A stretch of 64,000 nt of DNA from Acidobacteriota bacterium (lineage in GTDB: Bacteria > Acidobacteriota > Terriglobia > Acidiferrales > UBA7541): contig JABCZR010000003.1 in the NCBI GenBank assembly GCA_013289585.1, forward strand, positions 248,001-312,000. The letters run 5' to 3'. Both the position numbers and the translations under genes were made by a program. The notes under the pieces were generated by a model. The model had not been told where the DNA came from, made no database searches, and saw only the letters and a list, made by a program, of their open reading frames with translations. The stretch's first letter is position 1, and each line of letters begins with the position of its first letter. Of the stretch, positions 31,883 to 40,824 are shown in pieces.

Positions 31883-32383
31883 TCACTCGCCACTACCCTT
31901 CTTTTGCAAACACTCCGCGCAGTACCCGCCAACTTCCGTCCGCGAGACGGTGACCTTCATGTGAAAATCCCGCGCAATCTGTTCCTTCAATTGCTCGTAC
32001 AAACGGCTTTCGAATTCACGCACCTTGCCGCAACGCAAACAGGCCACATGGATATGATCGCGCGGCCCATGCGTCTCGTAGTAGTGCCGGTCCCCGCGAA
32101 GATGCAGCAAATCCAGCTCGTCAATAAGGCCCTGTTTTTTGAGCAGGTCAATCGTGCGGTAAACCGTGACGAGGTGCACACCCGAATCAATCTTCTGCGC
32201 TCTTTCAAGAATCTGATCGACGTCCAGGTGCTGCTCCGCATCATCCATCACCTGCAGGATGACGCGCCGCTGCCGGGTCATTCGAATTCCCCGCCCGGTC
32301 ATGGCTTGTTGAAGTTTTCCGGTTGTCTCGGCGGTGTTCAGGCGCTCACCGGTGGAGGCTCGGTGGCTCGGCGCAGTACCCAT
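31883..32383 (-). CDS. fur: Fur-family transcriptional regulator
   Basis: This is a 166-residue metal- or peroxide-responsive repressor. The DNA-binding winged helix is at about 30-95 (MTRQRRVILQVM, VHLVTVYRTIDLLKKQGLI). The metal region includes DHIHVACLRCGKVREFES, with a His-rich stretch and a CxxC pair, and a second pair CAEC near the C-terminus, so a structural zinc site is likely. Whether it senses iron, zinc or peroxide cannot be decided. The ATG at 32383 follows GGAGAG. It is 32 bp downstream of rseP and may be co-transcribed with it. Confidence 0.9.
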   Translation of the reverse strand: MGTAPSHRASTGERLNTAETTGKLQQAMTGRGIRMTRQRRVILQVMDDAEQHLDVDQILERAQKIDSGVHLVTVYRTIDLLKKQGLIDELDLLHLRGDRHYYETHGPRDHIHVACLRCGKVREFESRLYEQLKEQIARDFHMKVTVSRTEVGGYCAECLQKKGSGE

Positions 32384-32415
32384 GCTTGGCTCTCCGCTCG
32401 CGCGGCTGCTTCCGC

Positions 32416-33759
32416 CTAGGAATGCGACGGCAGCATCCGCATCACGTCATTGTACATAACGTAAGCGAATAGCACCAAAAGGAACACCAGTCCCACCTGG
32501 ACGAATCGTTCCTTGAACGCCAGGCTGAAATCACGGCGCCGAATTCCCTCGAGCGTAAGCAACAGAATATTTCCGCCGTCCAGGATGGGTATCGGAAGAA
32601 GATTGAGAATCCCCAGGTTTACACTGATCAAAACCATCATGGAAATAACCGCCAGCGGTCCTTTGCGCACCGCCTGCCCGGCAGCGCGCGAGATTCCTAC
32701 GACGCTTTGCAGTTGCTTTACGGAAACGCGCCCGCTGAACAACTTCCCCACGATCCCGATGGTGTCTTCAATTTTATCCAGAGTCACTTGTGCGGAGTAA
32801 CGCACCGTCTCGCCGAAACCCACGCGCCGGTAGGCCGTCTCCAGGTACGGAAGCACGCCGATCTGGTAGATTTTTTCACCCGTTTCCGTGGAAATTTGCT
32901 GCGGAACGATTTCGAGATGGACGGATCGGCCATTCCTGTCCACGTCCAGCGCCACCGGTTTGCCATCCGAGCCGCGCACGTTTTCAACGAACTGCGCCCA
33001 ATACTGAATTTTTTGGCCGTTGATCGCGGTAACCGTATCCCCATCTTTCAGCCCCGCGCGGTCCGCCGGTGAACCTGGTTCGATGAAATCGATGATCGGC
33101 CGCGTCGGCAAATACCCGAGTCCGGGCACGGTAGTATCCGGCAGCAAGGCGCTCTTGACGGGCAATTCAACATTGCGCCGGCCGTCCGCGCTCTCAACTT
33201 CCAGCTTCAGTGTCCCGCCTGGACCTGTTTGCCGAATCAGGCGCTCGGCCACGCTCCAGGTCGGATTGGCCGTGCCGTTGATGGAAACCACTTTGTCGCC
33301 CACGTGGATGGGTCCGGCTGCCGCATCTTGCTTGCCCACAAAACCCACGACTTCAACCGGCTTATCTTCGTATGCCGGATACGGGATCCCCACCGTCGTG
33401 ATGTACCCCGTTAGCAGTAGGATCGGAAACACAAGATTTACGGCCGGTCCCGCGAACGAAATCAGCGCGCGTTGCCAGCGGGGCTTGCTCATCAATTCAT
33501 CCGGCGCGCCCGTCGGAGCCACGTCGTTCGAATCGACTTCAGACAAGTCCTGACCCGCCATGCGCACATATCCGCCCAGCGGAATCGCGCTTATACGGTA
33601 GTCCGTCGGGCCACTCTTCCAGCCAAAAAGGCGCGGCCCAAAACCGATGGAAAAAACGTCCACGCGTACCTTAAAAAGGCGCGCCACGATAAAGTGGCCC
33701 CACTCGTGGATCATGATCATCAAGCCCAGCACCAGGGCCATTCCCACCAATAAACTCAT
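32416..33759 (-). CDS. rseP: Site-2 intramembrane metalloprotease RseP
   Basis: This is a 447-residue inner-membrane zinc protease. The first helix carries HEWGH (the HExxH active site), the last part carries the LLPIPILDGG motif with the third metal ligand, and two PDZ domains lie between (about 130-300, with PIHVGDKVVSINGT and GLKDGDTVTAINGQ). RseP cleaves anti-sigma factors and leftover signal peptides after site-1 cleavage. Its position after dxr and cdsA is the standard arrangement. The ATG at 33759 is followed directly by the first hydrophobic helix. Confidence 0.95.
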   Translation of the reverse strand: MSLLVGMALVLGLMIMIHEWGHFIVARLFKVRVDVFSIGFGPRLFGWKSGPTDYRISAIPLGGYVRMAGQDLSEVDSNDVAPTGAPDELMSKPRWQRALISFAGPAVNLVFPILLLTGYITTVGIPYPAYEDKPVEVVGFVGKQDAAAGPIHVGDKVVSINGTANPTWSVAERLIRQTGPGGTLKLEVESADGRRNVELPVKSALLPDTTVPGLGYLPTRPIIDFIEPGSPADRAGLKDGDTVTAINGQKIQYWAQFVENVRGSDGKPVALDVDRNGRSVHLEIVPQQISTETGEKIYQIGVLPYLETAYRRVGFGETVRYSAQVTLDKIEDTIGIVGKLFSGRVSVKQLQSVVGISRAAGQAVRKGPLAVISMMVLISVNLGILNLLPIPILDGGNILLLTLEGIRRRDFSLAFKERFVQVGLVFLLVLFAYVMYNDVMRMLPSHS

Positions 33760-33807
33760 ACGCTTTGCTTCTCCTGTTGGCCGCTTCGCGGCCGGTTACC
33801 TGCTCGA

Positions 33808-34998
33808 CTAAGACGCCGCGGCCGCAGTTACTGCGAGTTTGGCCACTTCTTCCCTTGCCATTCGACGTGCTTCCGCATCCGCCGTAAGCACATCCTCCAT
33901 CCGTTCGAATCGCACGCGCGGCGTTCGAACGAGCACGCGCTCAATCACTTCCGGAATACCCAGGAACGGCAGTTGCCGCTCCAGAAAAGCCGCCACCGCG
34001 ATTTCGTCGGCGGCGTTCAGCGCGCAGGGAAACGCGCCGCCCTTTTTCATTGCTTCACGCGCCAGACGCAGGCACGGAAACCGCCGAGCGGAAGCCTTCG
34101 CAAAATCCAAGCGCTTTAACCTGGTCCAGTCCAGAGCTAGATCATTAGATGCTAAACGCTCTGGATAGGTTAACGCATATTGGATGGGCATGCGCATATC
34201 CGTGGGGCCCAGTTGCGCTAAAACGGACCCATCGACAAACTCGACCATCGAATGGACCGTGGATTGTGGATGCACCACCACGTCAATCTGGTCCGGCCGC
34301 ACGCCGAAAAGCCACCGGGCCTCGATGATTTCGAAGCCCTTGTTCATCATTGTGGCGGAGTCTATCGTGATGCGGTTGCCCATGCGCCAGTTGGGATGCG
34401 CCAGCGCTTGTTCTGGAGTCGCGCTCGCGAGCGCGACGAGCGGCGTCTTTCGAAAGGGTCCGCCTGACGCCGTCAGCACCAGCCGGCGAATCTCTCCATG
34501 CGTTCCGCCGCGCAAACATTGATGAACGGCGTTGTGTTCACTGTCCACGGGCAGGAGCTCGCGTCCGGCCTTCTTCGCCGCGGCCATCACCAATTCGCCC
34601 GCGGCCACCAGCACTTCTTTGTTCGAAAGCGCGACCGTCTTTCCAAGCTTTACGGCTTCGTAAGTAGCTTCCAGCCCGACGACTCCAACCGCGGCCGAGA
34701 CGACGATGTCGGCTTTCGAATGCGTCCCCACCGCCAGCATTCCTTCGCGTCCATGGTGAATCGCCGGCAGCCTTGCGACACCCTTCTCCCGCAGCATCGC
34801 CACGAGTTCATCCACTCTGTTCGAATCGCCCACGGAAACGACTTCCGGCTTATGTTTCTTGATTTGTCCCGCGAGTTCCACCAGGTTCCCACCCGCTGCC
34901 AGCGCCACCACGCCGAACCGCCCCGCCAGGCTCTCCACCACGGAGAGACACTGCCGCCCAATCGATCCCGTAGATCCCAAGATGGCTAACTGTCTCAC
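33808..34998 (-). CDS. dxr: 1-deoxy-D-xylulose 5-phosphate reductoisomerase
   Basis: This enzyme makes 2-C-methyl-D-erythritol 4-phosphate, the first committed step of the non-mevalonate isoprenoid pathway, using NADPH. The product has 396 residues. It begins with the NADPH-binding AILGSTGSIGRQ and continues with SNKEVLVAAG, PVDSEHNA, TASGGPFR and the metal region VHPQSTVHSMVEF, all diagnostic. The start is a GTG at 34998 preceded by GAGG. The frame is open upstream to 35256, but that part is a hairpin repeat. It follows cdsA by 73 bp in an envelope and isoprenoid operon. Confidence 0.96.
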   Translation of the reverse strand: MRQLAILGSTGSIGRQCLSVVESLAGRFGVVALAAGGNLVELAGQIKKHKPEVVSVGDSNRVDELVAMLREKGVARLPAIHHGREGMLAVGTHSKADIVVSAAVGVVGLEATYEAVKLGKTVALSNKEVLVAAGELVMAAAKKAGRELLPVDSEHNAVHQCLRGGTHGEIRRLVLTASGGPFRKTPLVALASATPEQALAHPNWRMGNRITIDSATMMNKGFEIIEARWLFGVRPDQIDVVVHPQSTVHSMVEFVDGSVLAQLGPTDMRMPIQYALTYPERLASNDLALDWTRLKRLDFAKASARRFPCLRLAREAMKKGGAFPCALNAADEIAVAAFLERQLPFLGIPEVIERVLVRTPRVRFERMEDVLTADAEARRMAREEVAKLAVTAAAAS

Positions 34999-35040
34999 GA
35001 ATCCTCTAGCTGCGATTAGCTGCGATTTAAGATGACGGAA

Positions 35041-35065
35041 AAGCGGGAGCAAGCTCCCGCACTCC
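35041..35065. repeat. GCGGGAGC hairpin repeat (copy 2)
   Basis: GCGGGAGCAAGCTCCCGC is a perfect hairpin followed by ACTCC, situated in the 73-bp gap between cdsA and dxr. It could fold in the transcript and change relative expression of dxr. Confidence 0.65.
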
Positions 35066-35071
35066 ATAGCC

Positions 35072-35947
35072 CTACGACCGAGGAGAGTAGACCAACACCC
35101 AATAATACCAGACAACCGGAATCGCAAGGATAAGCGCATCGATTCGGTCAAGCACGCCGCCATGCCCCGGCAGCAGGCTCCCGGAATCCTTGATCCCCGC
35201 GCTGCGCTTGTACGCCGATTCCAGAAGATCGCCAACCTGACCCGCAACATTGCCAACTGCTGCCATGCCCAGCAGATGCGGAAGCGGCACGGTCATAAAC
35301 CGCGCAAAAATGACCGCCACGATCAGCGACCCCAGGAAACTCGCCCCTGTCCCTTCCCACGTTTTCTTGGGACTTAAATGTGGTGCTAGAGGATGTTTCC
35401 CGATGGAACGACCCACGAAATACGCCGCGCTGTCCCCCACCCATGTAATCACCAGCACAAACAGCAAAAGCACGGGCCCTTGGGCCCCAAGTCCGTGAAG
35501 CCGAATCGTGTAGGACAACGGAAAAGCAACCAGGATAAGAGCGCTGGCGCTTATCCCCGCAGCCGGAAGCGTTTCCACCAGCGGCCGCTTCGTAAAAAGC
35601 GTAATTGCCGCGATCCCCAGAACAAAAAGGAAAAACGCATCCTCAGCGCGCGGAAACATTCTAACCAGCAGCCACGCCAGCCGCGGAGGATATGCCACGC
35701 CGCCAAATTCGCCCCAGCGAATAACCGTCGTTAGCCACTGCAGATACAAGATCAGCAGCGCGCACGTGGCTGTCCAGAACCGGTATCCCCGATGGCCGAT
35801 GGCCTCGCCAAGTGCAAAGTATTCGAACAGCGCAAGGATTGTGACCAACGCCATTGCCAGCGCAACAATCGCCGTCGAGCCCCACAACACCAGGCCTACA
35901 GCAAAAGGAATCAGCACCGCGGCCGTTGCCACACGCTTCCACGTCAT
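35072..35947 (-). CDS. cdsA: Phosphatidate cytidylyltransferase
   Basis: This integral membrane enzyme makes CDP-diacylglycerol from phosphatidate and CTP, the branch point for all phospholipids. The 291-residue product has about eight transmembrane helices. The C-terminal signature is GDLLESAYKR followed by KDSGSLLPGHGGVLDRIDAL, which carries the metal-binding Asp residues. The ATG at 35947 is the natural start. It lies 99 bp behind uppS and 73 bp before dxr, the conserved gene order. Confidence 0.96.
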   Translation of the reverse strand: MTWKRVATAAVLIPFAVGLVLWGSTAIVALAMALVTILALFEYFALGEAIGHRGYRFWTATCALLILYLQWLTTVIRWGEFGGVAYPPRLAWLLVRMFPRAEDAFFLFVLGIAAITLFTKRPLVETLPAAGISASALILVAFPLSYTIRLHGLGAQGPVLLLFVLVITWVGDSAAYFVGRSIGKHPLAPHLSPKKTWEGTGASFLGSLIVAVIFARFMTVPLPHLLGMAAVGNVAGQVGDLLESAYKRSAGIKDSGSLLPGHGGVLDRIDALILAIPVVWYYWVLVYSPRS

Positions 35948-36046
35948 AGAGATGAAGTCCCCTGAGAAATCGCAGGCATCATCTCATCATATCGAGGGAA
36001 ATAAATCACGCGAGAGGTCGATGGAAGGAAGCGCAAAAGCGCGGAA

Positions 36047-36892
36047 TCAATGACCCGCTACACGCGCCGGCTTTTCGTCGGAAGGTTCCCCTTCGCGGAT
36101 CCCGCCGTACCGCCGCTCGCGCTTTTGAAACTCCAGCAAAGCTTCGAGGAGCCGCGCGCGGTTGAAGTCCGGCCAAAGCGTTTCGGTCACGAAAATCTCA
36201 GCGTAGGCGATCTGCCACAGCAGGAAGTTGCTCACGCGCATTTCGCCGCTCGTGCGGATCAAAAGGTCCGGGTCCGGCAAGCCGTCGGTGTACAAGTGCC
36301 GCGAAAGCTGCTCCTCGGTGACCCTATCCGATGTAGCGTGGCCATTGCGTTCTTCCAGAATCGCGTTCATGGCGTCGACAATCTCCGCGCGCCCGCCGTA
36401 ATTCAGCGCCACGCACAACACCATGCCCTTGTTTCCCGCGGTCTTCTCCATCGCGTCCCGCACGTCGTTTTGAACTCCCACGGGAAGTTCATTAATGCGG
36501 CCGAGAAAACGCATGCGAATATTATTTTTTTGGAGCAGGGGCATCTCTTTGCGCAGATACTCGCGCAGCAGTTGCATCAGGAAGTCGATCTCCGCCTTGG
36601 GCCGCCGCCAGTTCTCCACCGAGAACGCATAAAGCGTCAAGGCCTCGAGTTTCAAGCGCGCGCAAGTCTCGATCGTTGTTCGTGCCGACTGCGTTCCCGA
36701 GCGATGCCCGGCAATTCGCGGCAGGTGTCTCTTCTGCGCCCAGCGCCCGTTCCCGTCCATGATGACGGCCACGTGCCTCGGCAGCCGCGACAAGTCCAGC
36801 TTTTCGAGCAATTGCGATTCTTCCGCGGTCACCGGACCAAGCTCAACCGGCGCGGCGAGATGGAGAGTTTTGTGTGATTTATTGTGCAGCAC
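36047..36892 (-). CDS. uppS: Undecaprenyl diphosphate synthase (cis-prenyltransferase)
   Basis: This cytoplasmic enzyme makes C55 undecaprenyl diphosphate, the lipid carrier for peptidoglycan and other envelope glycans. The 281 residues include VIMDGNGRWAQKR with the catalytic Asp, the FSVENWRRP segment, and DLLIRTSGEMRVSNFLLWQ with the conserved Arg-x-Ser-Gly. All are textbook IspU/UppS motifs. The start is a GTG at 36892 because no ATG precedes the catalytic motif; it has no clear ribosome site and gives an N-terminal extension of about 40 residues. It opens the cdsA-dxr-rseP cluster. Confidence 0.95.
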   Translation of the reverse strand: MLHNKSHKTLHLAAPVELGPVTAEESQLLEKLDLSRLPRHVAVIMDGNGRWAQKRHLPRIAGHRSGTQSARTTIETCARLKLEALTLYAFSVENWRRPKAEIDFLMQLLREYLRKEMPLLQKNNIRMRFLGRINELPVGVQNDVRDAMEKTAGNKGMVLCVALNYGGRAEIVDAMNAILEERNGHATSDRVTEEQLSRHLYTDGLPDPDLLIRTSGEMRVSNFLLWQIAYAEIFVTETLWPDFNRARLLEALLEFQKRERRYGGIREGEPSDEKPARVAGH

Positions 36893-36986
36893 GGCGTCTA
36901 TGGGGGCTTCCTGGCATTTCTTCTTTACGCCGCAAAGTTAACACACGCTTTGGCAGCGGCGCAATGGCATGGTGCCGTTTCCAACA

Positions 36987-38309
36987 TCAGGGCGCAGGGG
37001 ATGTTCCAGGTTGGAAAAGAGCTGTGTAGGTCAGAACCAGCGTCAGAGCGATCATCGCGATGGCCGTAACCCAGGCCACGATATTAAACGTCAGCGTATT
37101 CACGTACTCGCCCATCAGGTCGCGGCGGTTCACCAGCAGCAAAATAAAGATCACTACCACCGGCAGCCAGATTCCATTGCCCACCTGCGAGAAAATCAAA
37201 ATCTTCCAAAGCGGTGCGTTGGGCAGCAGCACAATCCCCGCTCCAACGACAATCAGCACGGTATACAGCCAGTAAAAAATCGGCGCTTCCTTGAATTTAT
37301 TGTCGATCCCCGCCTCAAATCCAAGCCCTTCGCAAATCACATGAGCGGTCGAAAGCGGCAGGATCGAGGCCGCGAACAGCGAAGCGTTGAGCAGGCCGAA
37401 AGCAAACAGAATCCCCGCTCCTTTGCCCGCCAGAGGAATGAGCGCTTGGGCGGCTTGCGCCGCGTCGGTGATATCCCGGTGACCCGAGGTGTACAGCGTC
37501 GCTGCCGTGCAAACAATGATGAAAAACACGATCACCATGCAGCTCACGCTGCCGAAGAGCACGTCCGCGCGAGCTTTTGAGTATTGGCTCGGGCCCACTT
37601 TCTTTTCCACGAATCCCGCCTGGAGATAGAAAAATTGCCAAGGCGCAATCGTTGTTCCCACAAGGCCGGTAAGCATCAGCAGATAGCCCGAATCAAAACG
37701 AAGATTGGGAATCACCGTCTGTTTCGCGGCGATGAGCCAGTCCGGCTTCGCGAGAAACGCGGAAAAGACGTACGACAGGTAGAGCACACAGGCGAAAAGA
37801 AAAATGACCTCGACCTGCCTGTACGTTCCCCGCAGCACCAACACCCAGACCAGGATCGCCGCAATGGGCACCGCAATGTACTTGCTGACATGGAAAATCT
37901 GCATCGCGGCGGCCACGCCGGCGAACTCCGCCACTACGTTTGCCAGGTCCACAAAAAACCCCGTCACCATCACAAAAAAAGTTGATCGGAATCCGAATTC
38001 CTCCCGGATGAGATCGGAGAGCCCTTTCCCCGTCACCACGCCCATCCGCGCACACATCTCTTCCGTGACGTAGAGTGCAATCGTCATGGGAATCAGCGAC
38101 CACAGCAAGGCGTACCCATATTGCGCGCCCGCTTGTGTGTAGACGGAAATTCCGCCCGCGTCGTTGTCCACCTTGGAGGTGATCAGCCCCGGGCCCACCA
38201 CGGCCAGCAGCAGCGTCAGCCGCCGTCTAAGGCCACGGATTTTTTTCTGCAAATCCGTGTCGCCGGTCCGCACGCGCTCAAATCTCGTGGATATGGCTTT
38301 CCAGTTCAT
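36987..38309 (-). CDS. Nramp-related metal transporter lacking canonical metal motifs
   Basis: This is a 440-residue inner-membrane protein of the SLC11/Nramp superfamily with about 11 helices. In classical Nramps, helix 1 carries DPGN and helix 6 carries MPH, where the Met selects transition metals. Here helix 1 reads SKVDNDAGGISV (Asp48-Asn-Asp-Ala-Gly) and helix 6 reads TTIAPWQFFYLQ (Ala222-Pro-Trp). The changed site argues against ordinary Mn2+/Fe2+ uptake. The SLC11 family includes a Mg2+-transporting branch without that Met. The gene is 21 bp downstream of an MgtE-N/CBS protein, which supports Mg2+ or other hard-cation transport; this is inference. Confidence 0.85.
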   Translation of the reverse strand: MNWKAISTRFERVRTGDTDLQKKIRGLRRRLTLLLAVVGPGLITSKVDNDAGGISVYTQAGAQYGYALLWSLIPMTIALYVTEEMCARMGVVTGKGLSDLIREEFGFRSTFFVMVTGFFVDLANVVAEFAGVAAAMQIFHVSKYIAVPIAAILVWVLVLRGTYRQVEVIFLFACVLYLSYVFSAFLAKPDWLIAAKQTVIPNLRFDSGYLLMLTGLVGTTIAPWQFFYLQAGFVEKKVGPSQYSKARADVLFGSVSCMVIVFFIIVCTAATLYTSGHRDITDAAQAAQALIPLAGKGAGILFAFGLLNASLFAASILPLSTAHVICEGLGFEAGIDNKFKEAPIFYWLYTVLIVVGAGIVLLPNAPLWKILIFSQVGNGIWLPVVVIFILLLVNRRDLMGEYVNTLTFNIVAWVTAIAMIALTLVLTYTALFQPGTSPAP

Positions 38310-38330
38310 CGCTGCGCTTGCATCCCCTTC

Positions 38331-39572
38331 CTAATATTTCACGAGCCGCGAGACCACGTCGTCCACGGTGATCGCCCCGATGGGCTGATTCTCTTCGTTG
38401 ATCACCGTCAACATCCGCAAATTGTACTTGTCAAAAATCTCGAACACATCCTTGTCGTCCGCATTTGCCGGCAAGCTCAGCAGCGGTTCCATCTTCAACT
38501 CCGTCATGCGCTGATCCCCAGCCGCCAGCAGCAAGCGCGCCAGCGGCACCGTTCCCGAAAACTGCGCGGTGGCATCCAGCAATACGATGGTGTCGAGTTG
38601 ATCGAGGTTCAATTCCTGGCCGCGCATCCAGGCCAGCACTTCGTCCCGCGTGGATGCTTCGCCTACATACAAAAACTCGGGATTCATCATGCCGCCCGCC
38701 GTGGAAGCGTCGAACTCCAGAAGTTCCCGGACTTCATCGGCCTCCTGTCCAGGCATCTCGTCCAGCAATTCTTCGGACGTTTCCTTCGGCAGATCGGCCA
38801 GCAGGTCCGCGGCCGCGTCCGGCGCCATCTCTTCGAGAATATCCGCGGCCTTTTCCGGATCAAGTTTCTCGACGATCTGCGTGGTCAGCCGCTCATCCAA
38901 TTCCGCAAGCACGGCCGCCGCGGTCTCTTCATCCAGGGAAGCGATAATGCCCTGCCGCTCCGCCGCCGAGAGATCTTCCATGATTTCGGCCAGATCGGCT
39001 GGGTGTAGGTCTTCCAGTTTTTCGTGAGTGATCCGCAATTTCACGCGCCGCATGGGGTCCGGTTCAACGAGGTTCACGAACTCCCAGCGAATTGCGCGCT
39101 GCGGCAATTTGCTCTGCAGCTTTCGAACAAGCAAAGCCGGAACTACTCCCTGGAGCAGCCGCCGCACCGCCCCGGGCAGTCCCACGTCCACCTGCGTCAG
39201 CCGCAGCTCGGTATTCCCGTTCCAGCGGAACTCCGTCAGGTCAACATCGTTTACCCGCACTACTTTCCGCCCCCGCGTATCAATGATCTGCTGATCCAGC
39301 AAATCCTTCTGCACCGCAAGCCACGACTCGTTCGGCCGGTAGAGCTCCAGTGCCCGCTCGCTTACGTTCAGCTTCATGTTCCCCGCGGACACCGACGCGA
39401 TCTGGTCGTGTTTTGCCACGAGCGGCTGGTAGCTTCCGCGCGACAGCAGGTAGTGCGAGACCCGGTTTGGCGCTTCCGCCGGTTCAATAAAGAACTCGCG
39501 AACGCGCCCCACAAAATTTCCTTCGGAGTCATACGTCTTTGATCCCATCAATTCCGTTGCGTAAATTTCCAT
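38331..39572 (-). CDS. Soluble PRC-barrel / MgtE-N / CBS regulatory protein
   Basis: This is a 413-residue protein with no transmembrane segment. Residues 1-75 form a PRC-barrel (ATELMGSKTYDSEGNFVGRV), about 85-145 a second barrel-like segment, about 185-290 an MgtE-N helical repeat domain (LHPADLAEIMEDL, LDEETAAAVLAEL), and about 293-413 a pair of CBS domains (STAGGMMNPEF, RMLTVINEENQPIGAITVDD). MgtE channels use such MgtE-N/CBS units as a cytosolic Mg2+ sensor that closes the pore, but the MgtE membrane domain is absent here. The adjacent Nramp-like gene probably supplies the transporter. The ATG at 39572 is chosen because PRC homology starts there. Confidence 0.85.
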   Translation of the reverse strand: MEIYATELMGSKTYDSEGNFVGRVREFFIEPAEAPNRVSHYLLSRGSYQPLVAKHDQIASVSAGNMKLNVSERALELYRPNESWLAVQKDLLDQQIIDTRGRKVVRVNDVDLTEFRWNGNTELRLTQVDVGLPGAVRRLLQGVVPALLVRKLQSKLPQRAIRWEFVNLVEPDPMRRVKLRITHEKLEDLHPADLAEIMEDLSAAERQGIIASLDEETAAAVLAELDERLTTQIVEKLDPEKAADILEEMAPDAAADLLADLPKETSEELLDEMPGQEADEVRELLEFDASTAGGMMNPEFLYVGEASTRDEVLAWMRGQELNLDQLDTIVLLDATAQFSGTVPLARLLLAAGDQRMTELKMEPLLSLPANADDKDVFEIFDKYNLRMLTVINEENQPIGAITVDDVVSRLVKY

Positions 39573-40001
39573 GTCGTTCACCCTGCTCTGCAGTTCCGTC
39601 TCAGCCACTTTCCGTCGCAATCCGGTTCCTGACCCTGGTTCCCCGGGCAACAAAAAACCCGCGTACCGTTCCACCTCGGCCGCGGGCAAGTGCCTCACAC
39701 AAATGGACTTACCGTTAGCCGCCGCTGAGCCCTCCCCACCCGACTGCCCGGACCAGCGCTTGCGCCCCGTGCGACTTCAATTGGGAACCCATCCGATGGA
39801 CCCACTGCCTTCTGGACCAACTAGGGCCAGGTTCGAGTTCGCTGCGCGCACTCATCGAGAGAGAATTCACTCCATTACCGCCAACCGCGTTCGGCGACAC
39901 AAATGAATCGCCAATTGCAGTCACAGCTGAATTCATAAGCCGCGACCGCCGCATTGTCAACAAAGAAATGGCTTTGAATGGAAATTTTTTTATAACAGAG
40001 A
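39573..40001. other. Intergenic region, no gene seen
   Basis: These 429 bp lie between the CYTH gene and the MgtE-N/CBS gene (both minus). The promoter of the metal-transport pair should lie here. I see no convincing hairpin-plus-T terminator, repeat of the dispersed families, or coding frame with sensible composition. Confidence 0.4.
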
Positions 40002-40673
40002 CTACGTCGAGGGACTTTTTCGTTCCGGGAACACCATGTGCCGGGGTTGCTCTCCCTTGCGGCGGCACTCTTCCATGTATAGCACCAGGTAGCTTTTGAG
40101 TACGTAGTCATGGTTCGAAAAGCCCAGTTCTACCGCCACTCGATCAATCGCCTCGGCAGGCCCTTCCAGTTCTACAAACGTCCCAATGGGAGTTTCATCC
40201 AACTCGATCAACAGGTCGCGCGCCCAGGCTTTCGAACCGGGCAGCCGGAATGTCGTGCGGTACTTCTCATAGCGGAACCAGCCGCTCATTCCCAGCCCTT
40301 CGAATATCTTGCTCAGATTCGCGGCATCCGTAACCTGAAGCTCAATTTCCTCGCGAACCTTGTAATGCCCGCGCGCGGCGCCGACGAACTCCCTGCCACC
40401 GGGTTTCGCGATCGGCGGCTGTTTAAAGGTCACCACAACTCGCCGGCGCGATCCCGCCGCCTTCGACTTCCCGCGCGCTTCCGGCGTTTCCGTTCGAATG
40501 CGCAATAGCTGGCCGTGCTTTGCCAGTCCCCCCTGTGGCGTATCGAAAATCACATTTTCTTCGTGGACGCGCCCGGTTCCGCCGCCCACGGGCTTCGCCC
40601 CCATCCGCTTCAGCCTACGATGGAACGCCCGCACGTCATTGATCTTCAATTTGATTTCGGTCTCTTGCGCCAT
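40002..40673 (-). CDS. CYTH-domain protein (class IV adenylate cyclase/thiamine-triphosphatase-like)
   Basis: This is a 223-residue protein beginning with the CYTH signature ETEIKLKI (ExExK) that binds Mg-triphosphate. Further basic strands (LLRIRTET, VVVTFKQPP) and VREEIELQVTD, then LLIELDETPIGTFVELEGP, build the tunnel fold. Members hydrolyse thiamine triphosphate or tripolyphosphate, or cyclise ATP. Bacterial proteins of this length with Glu-rich last strands are usually triphosphatases, but the substrate is open. The ATG at 40673 has AAGGGA just upstream. Confidence 0.85.
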   Translation of the reverse strand: MAQETEIKLKINDVRAFHRRLKRMGAKPVGGGTGRVHEENVIFDTPQGGLAKHGQLLRIRTETPEARGKSKAAGSRRRVVVTFKQPPIAKPGGREFVGAARGHYKVREEIELQVTDAANLSKIFEGLGMSGWFRYEKYRTTFRLPGSKAWARDLLIELDETPIGTFVELEGPAEAIDRVAVELGFSNHDYVLKSYLVLYMEECRRKGEQPRHMVFPERKSPST

Positions 40674-40824
40674 CGACGTCCCTTAGCCCAGTTTACGGCC
40701 TGCTTTGTCCTTCCGCCGACTTCCGTTAGTATAACGAAAGCACGCAGAGTAAACGCCCGGCGCCCCATCCCGCCGCGCACACCCAGAGTGGACCGGTTTA
40801 GGTCCTCGACCAAAAAAGAGACTC

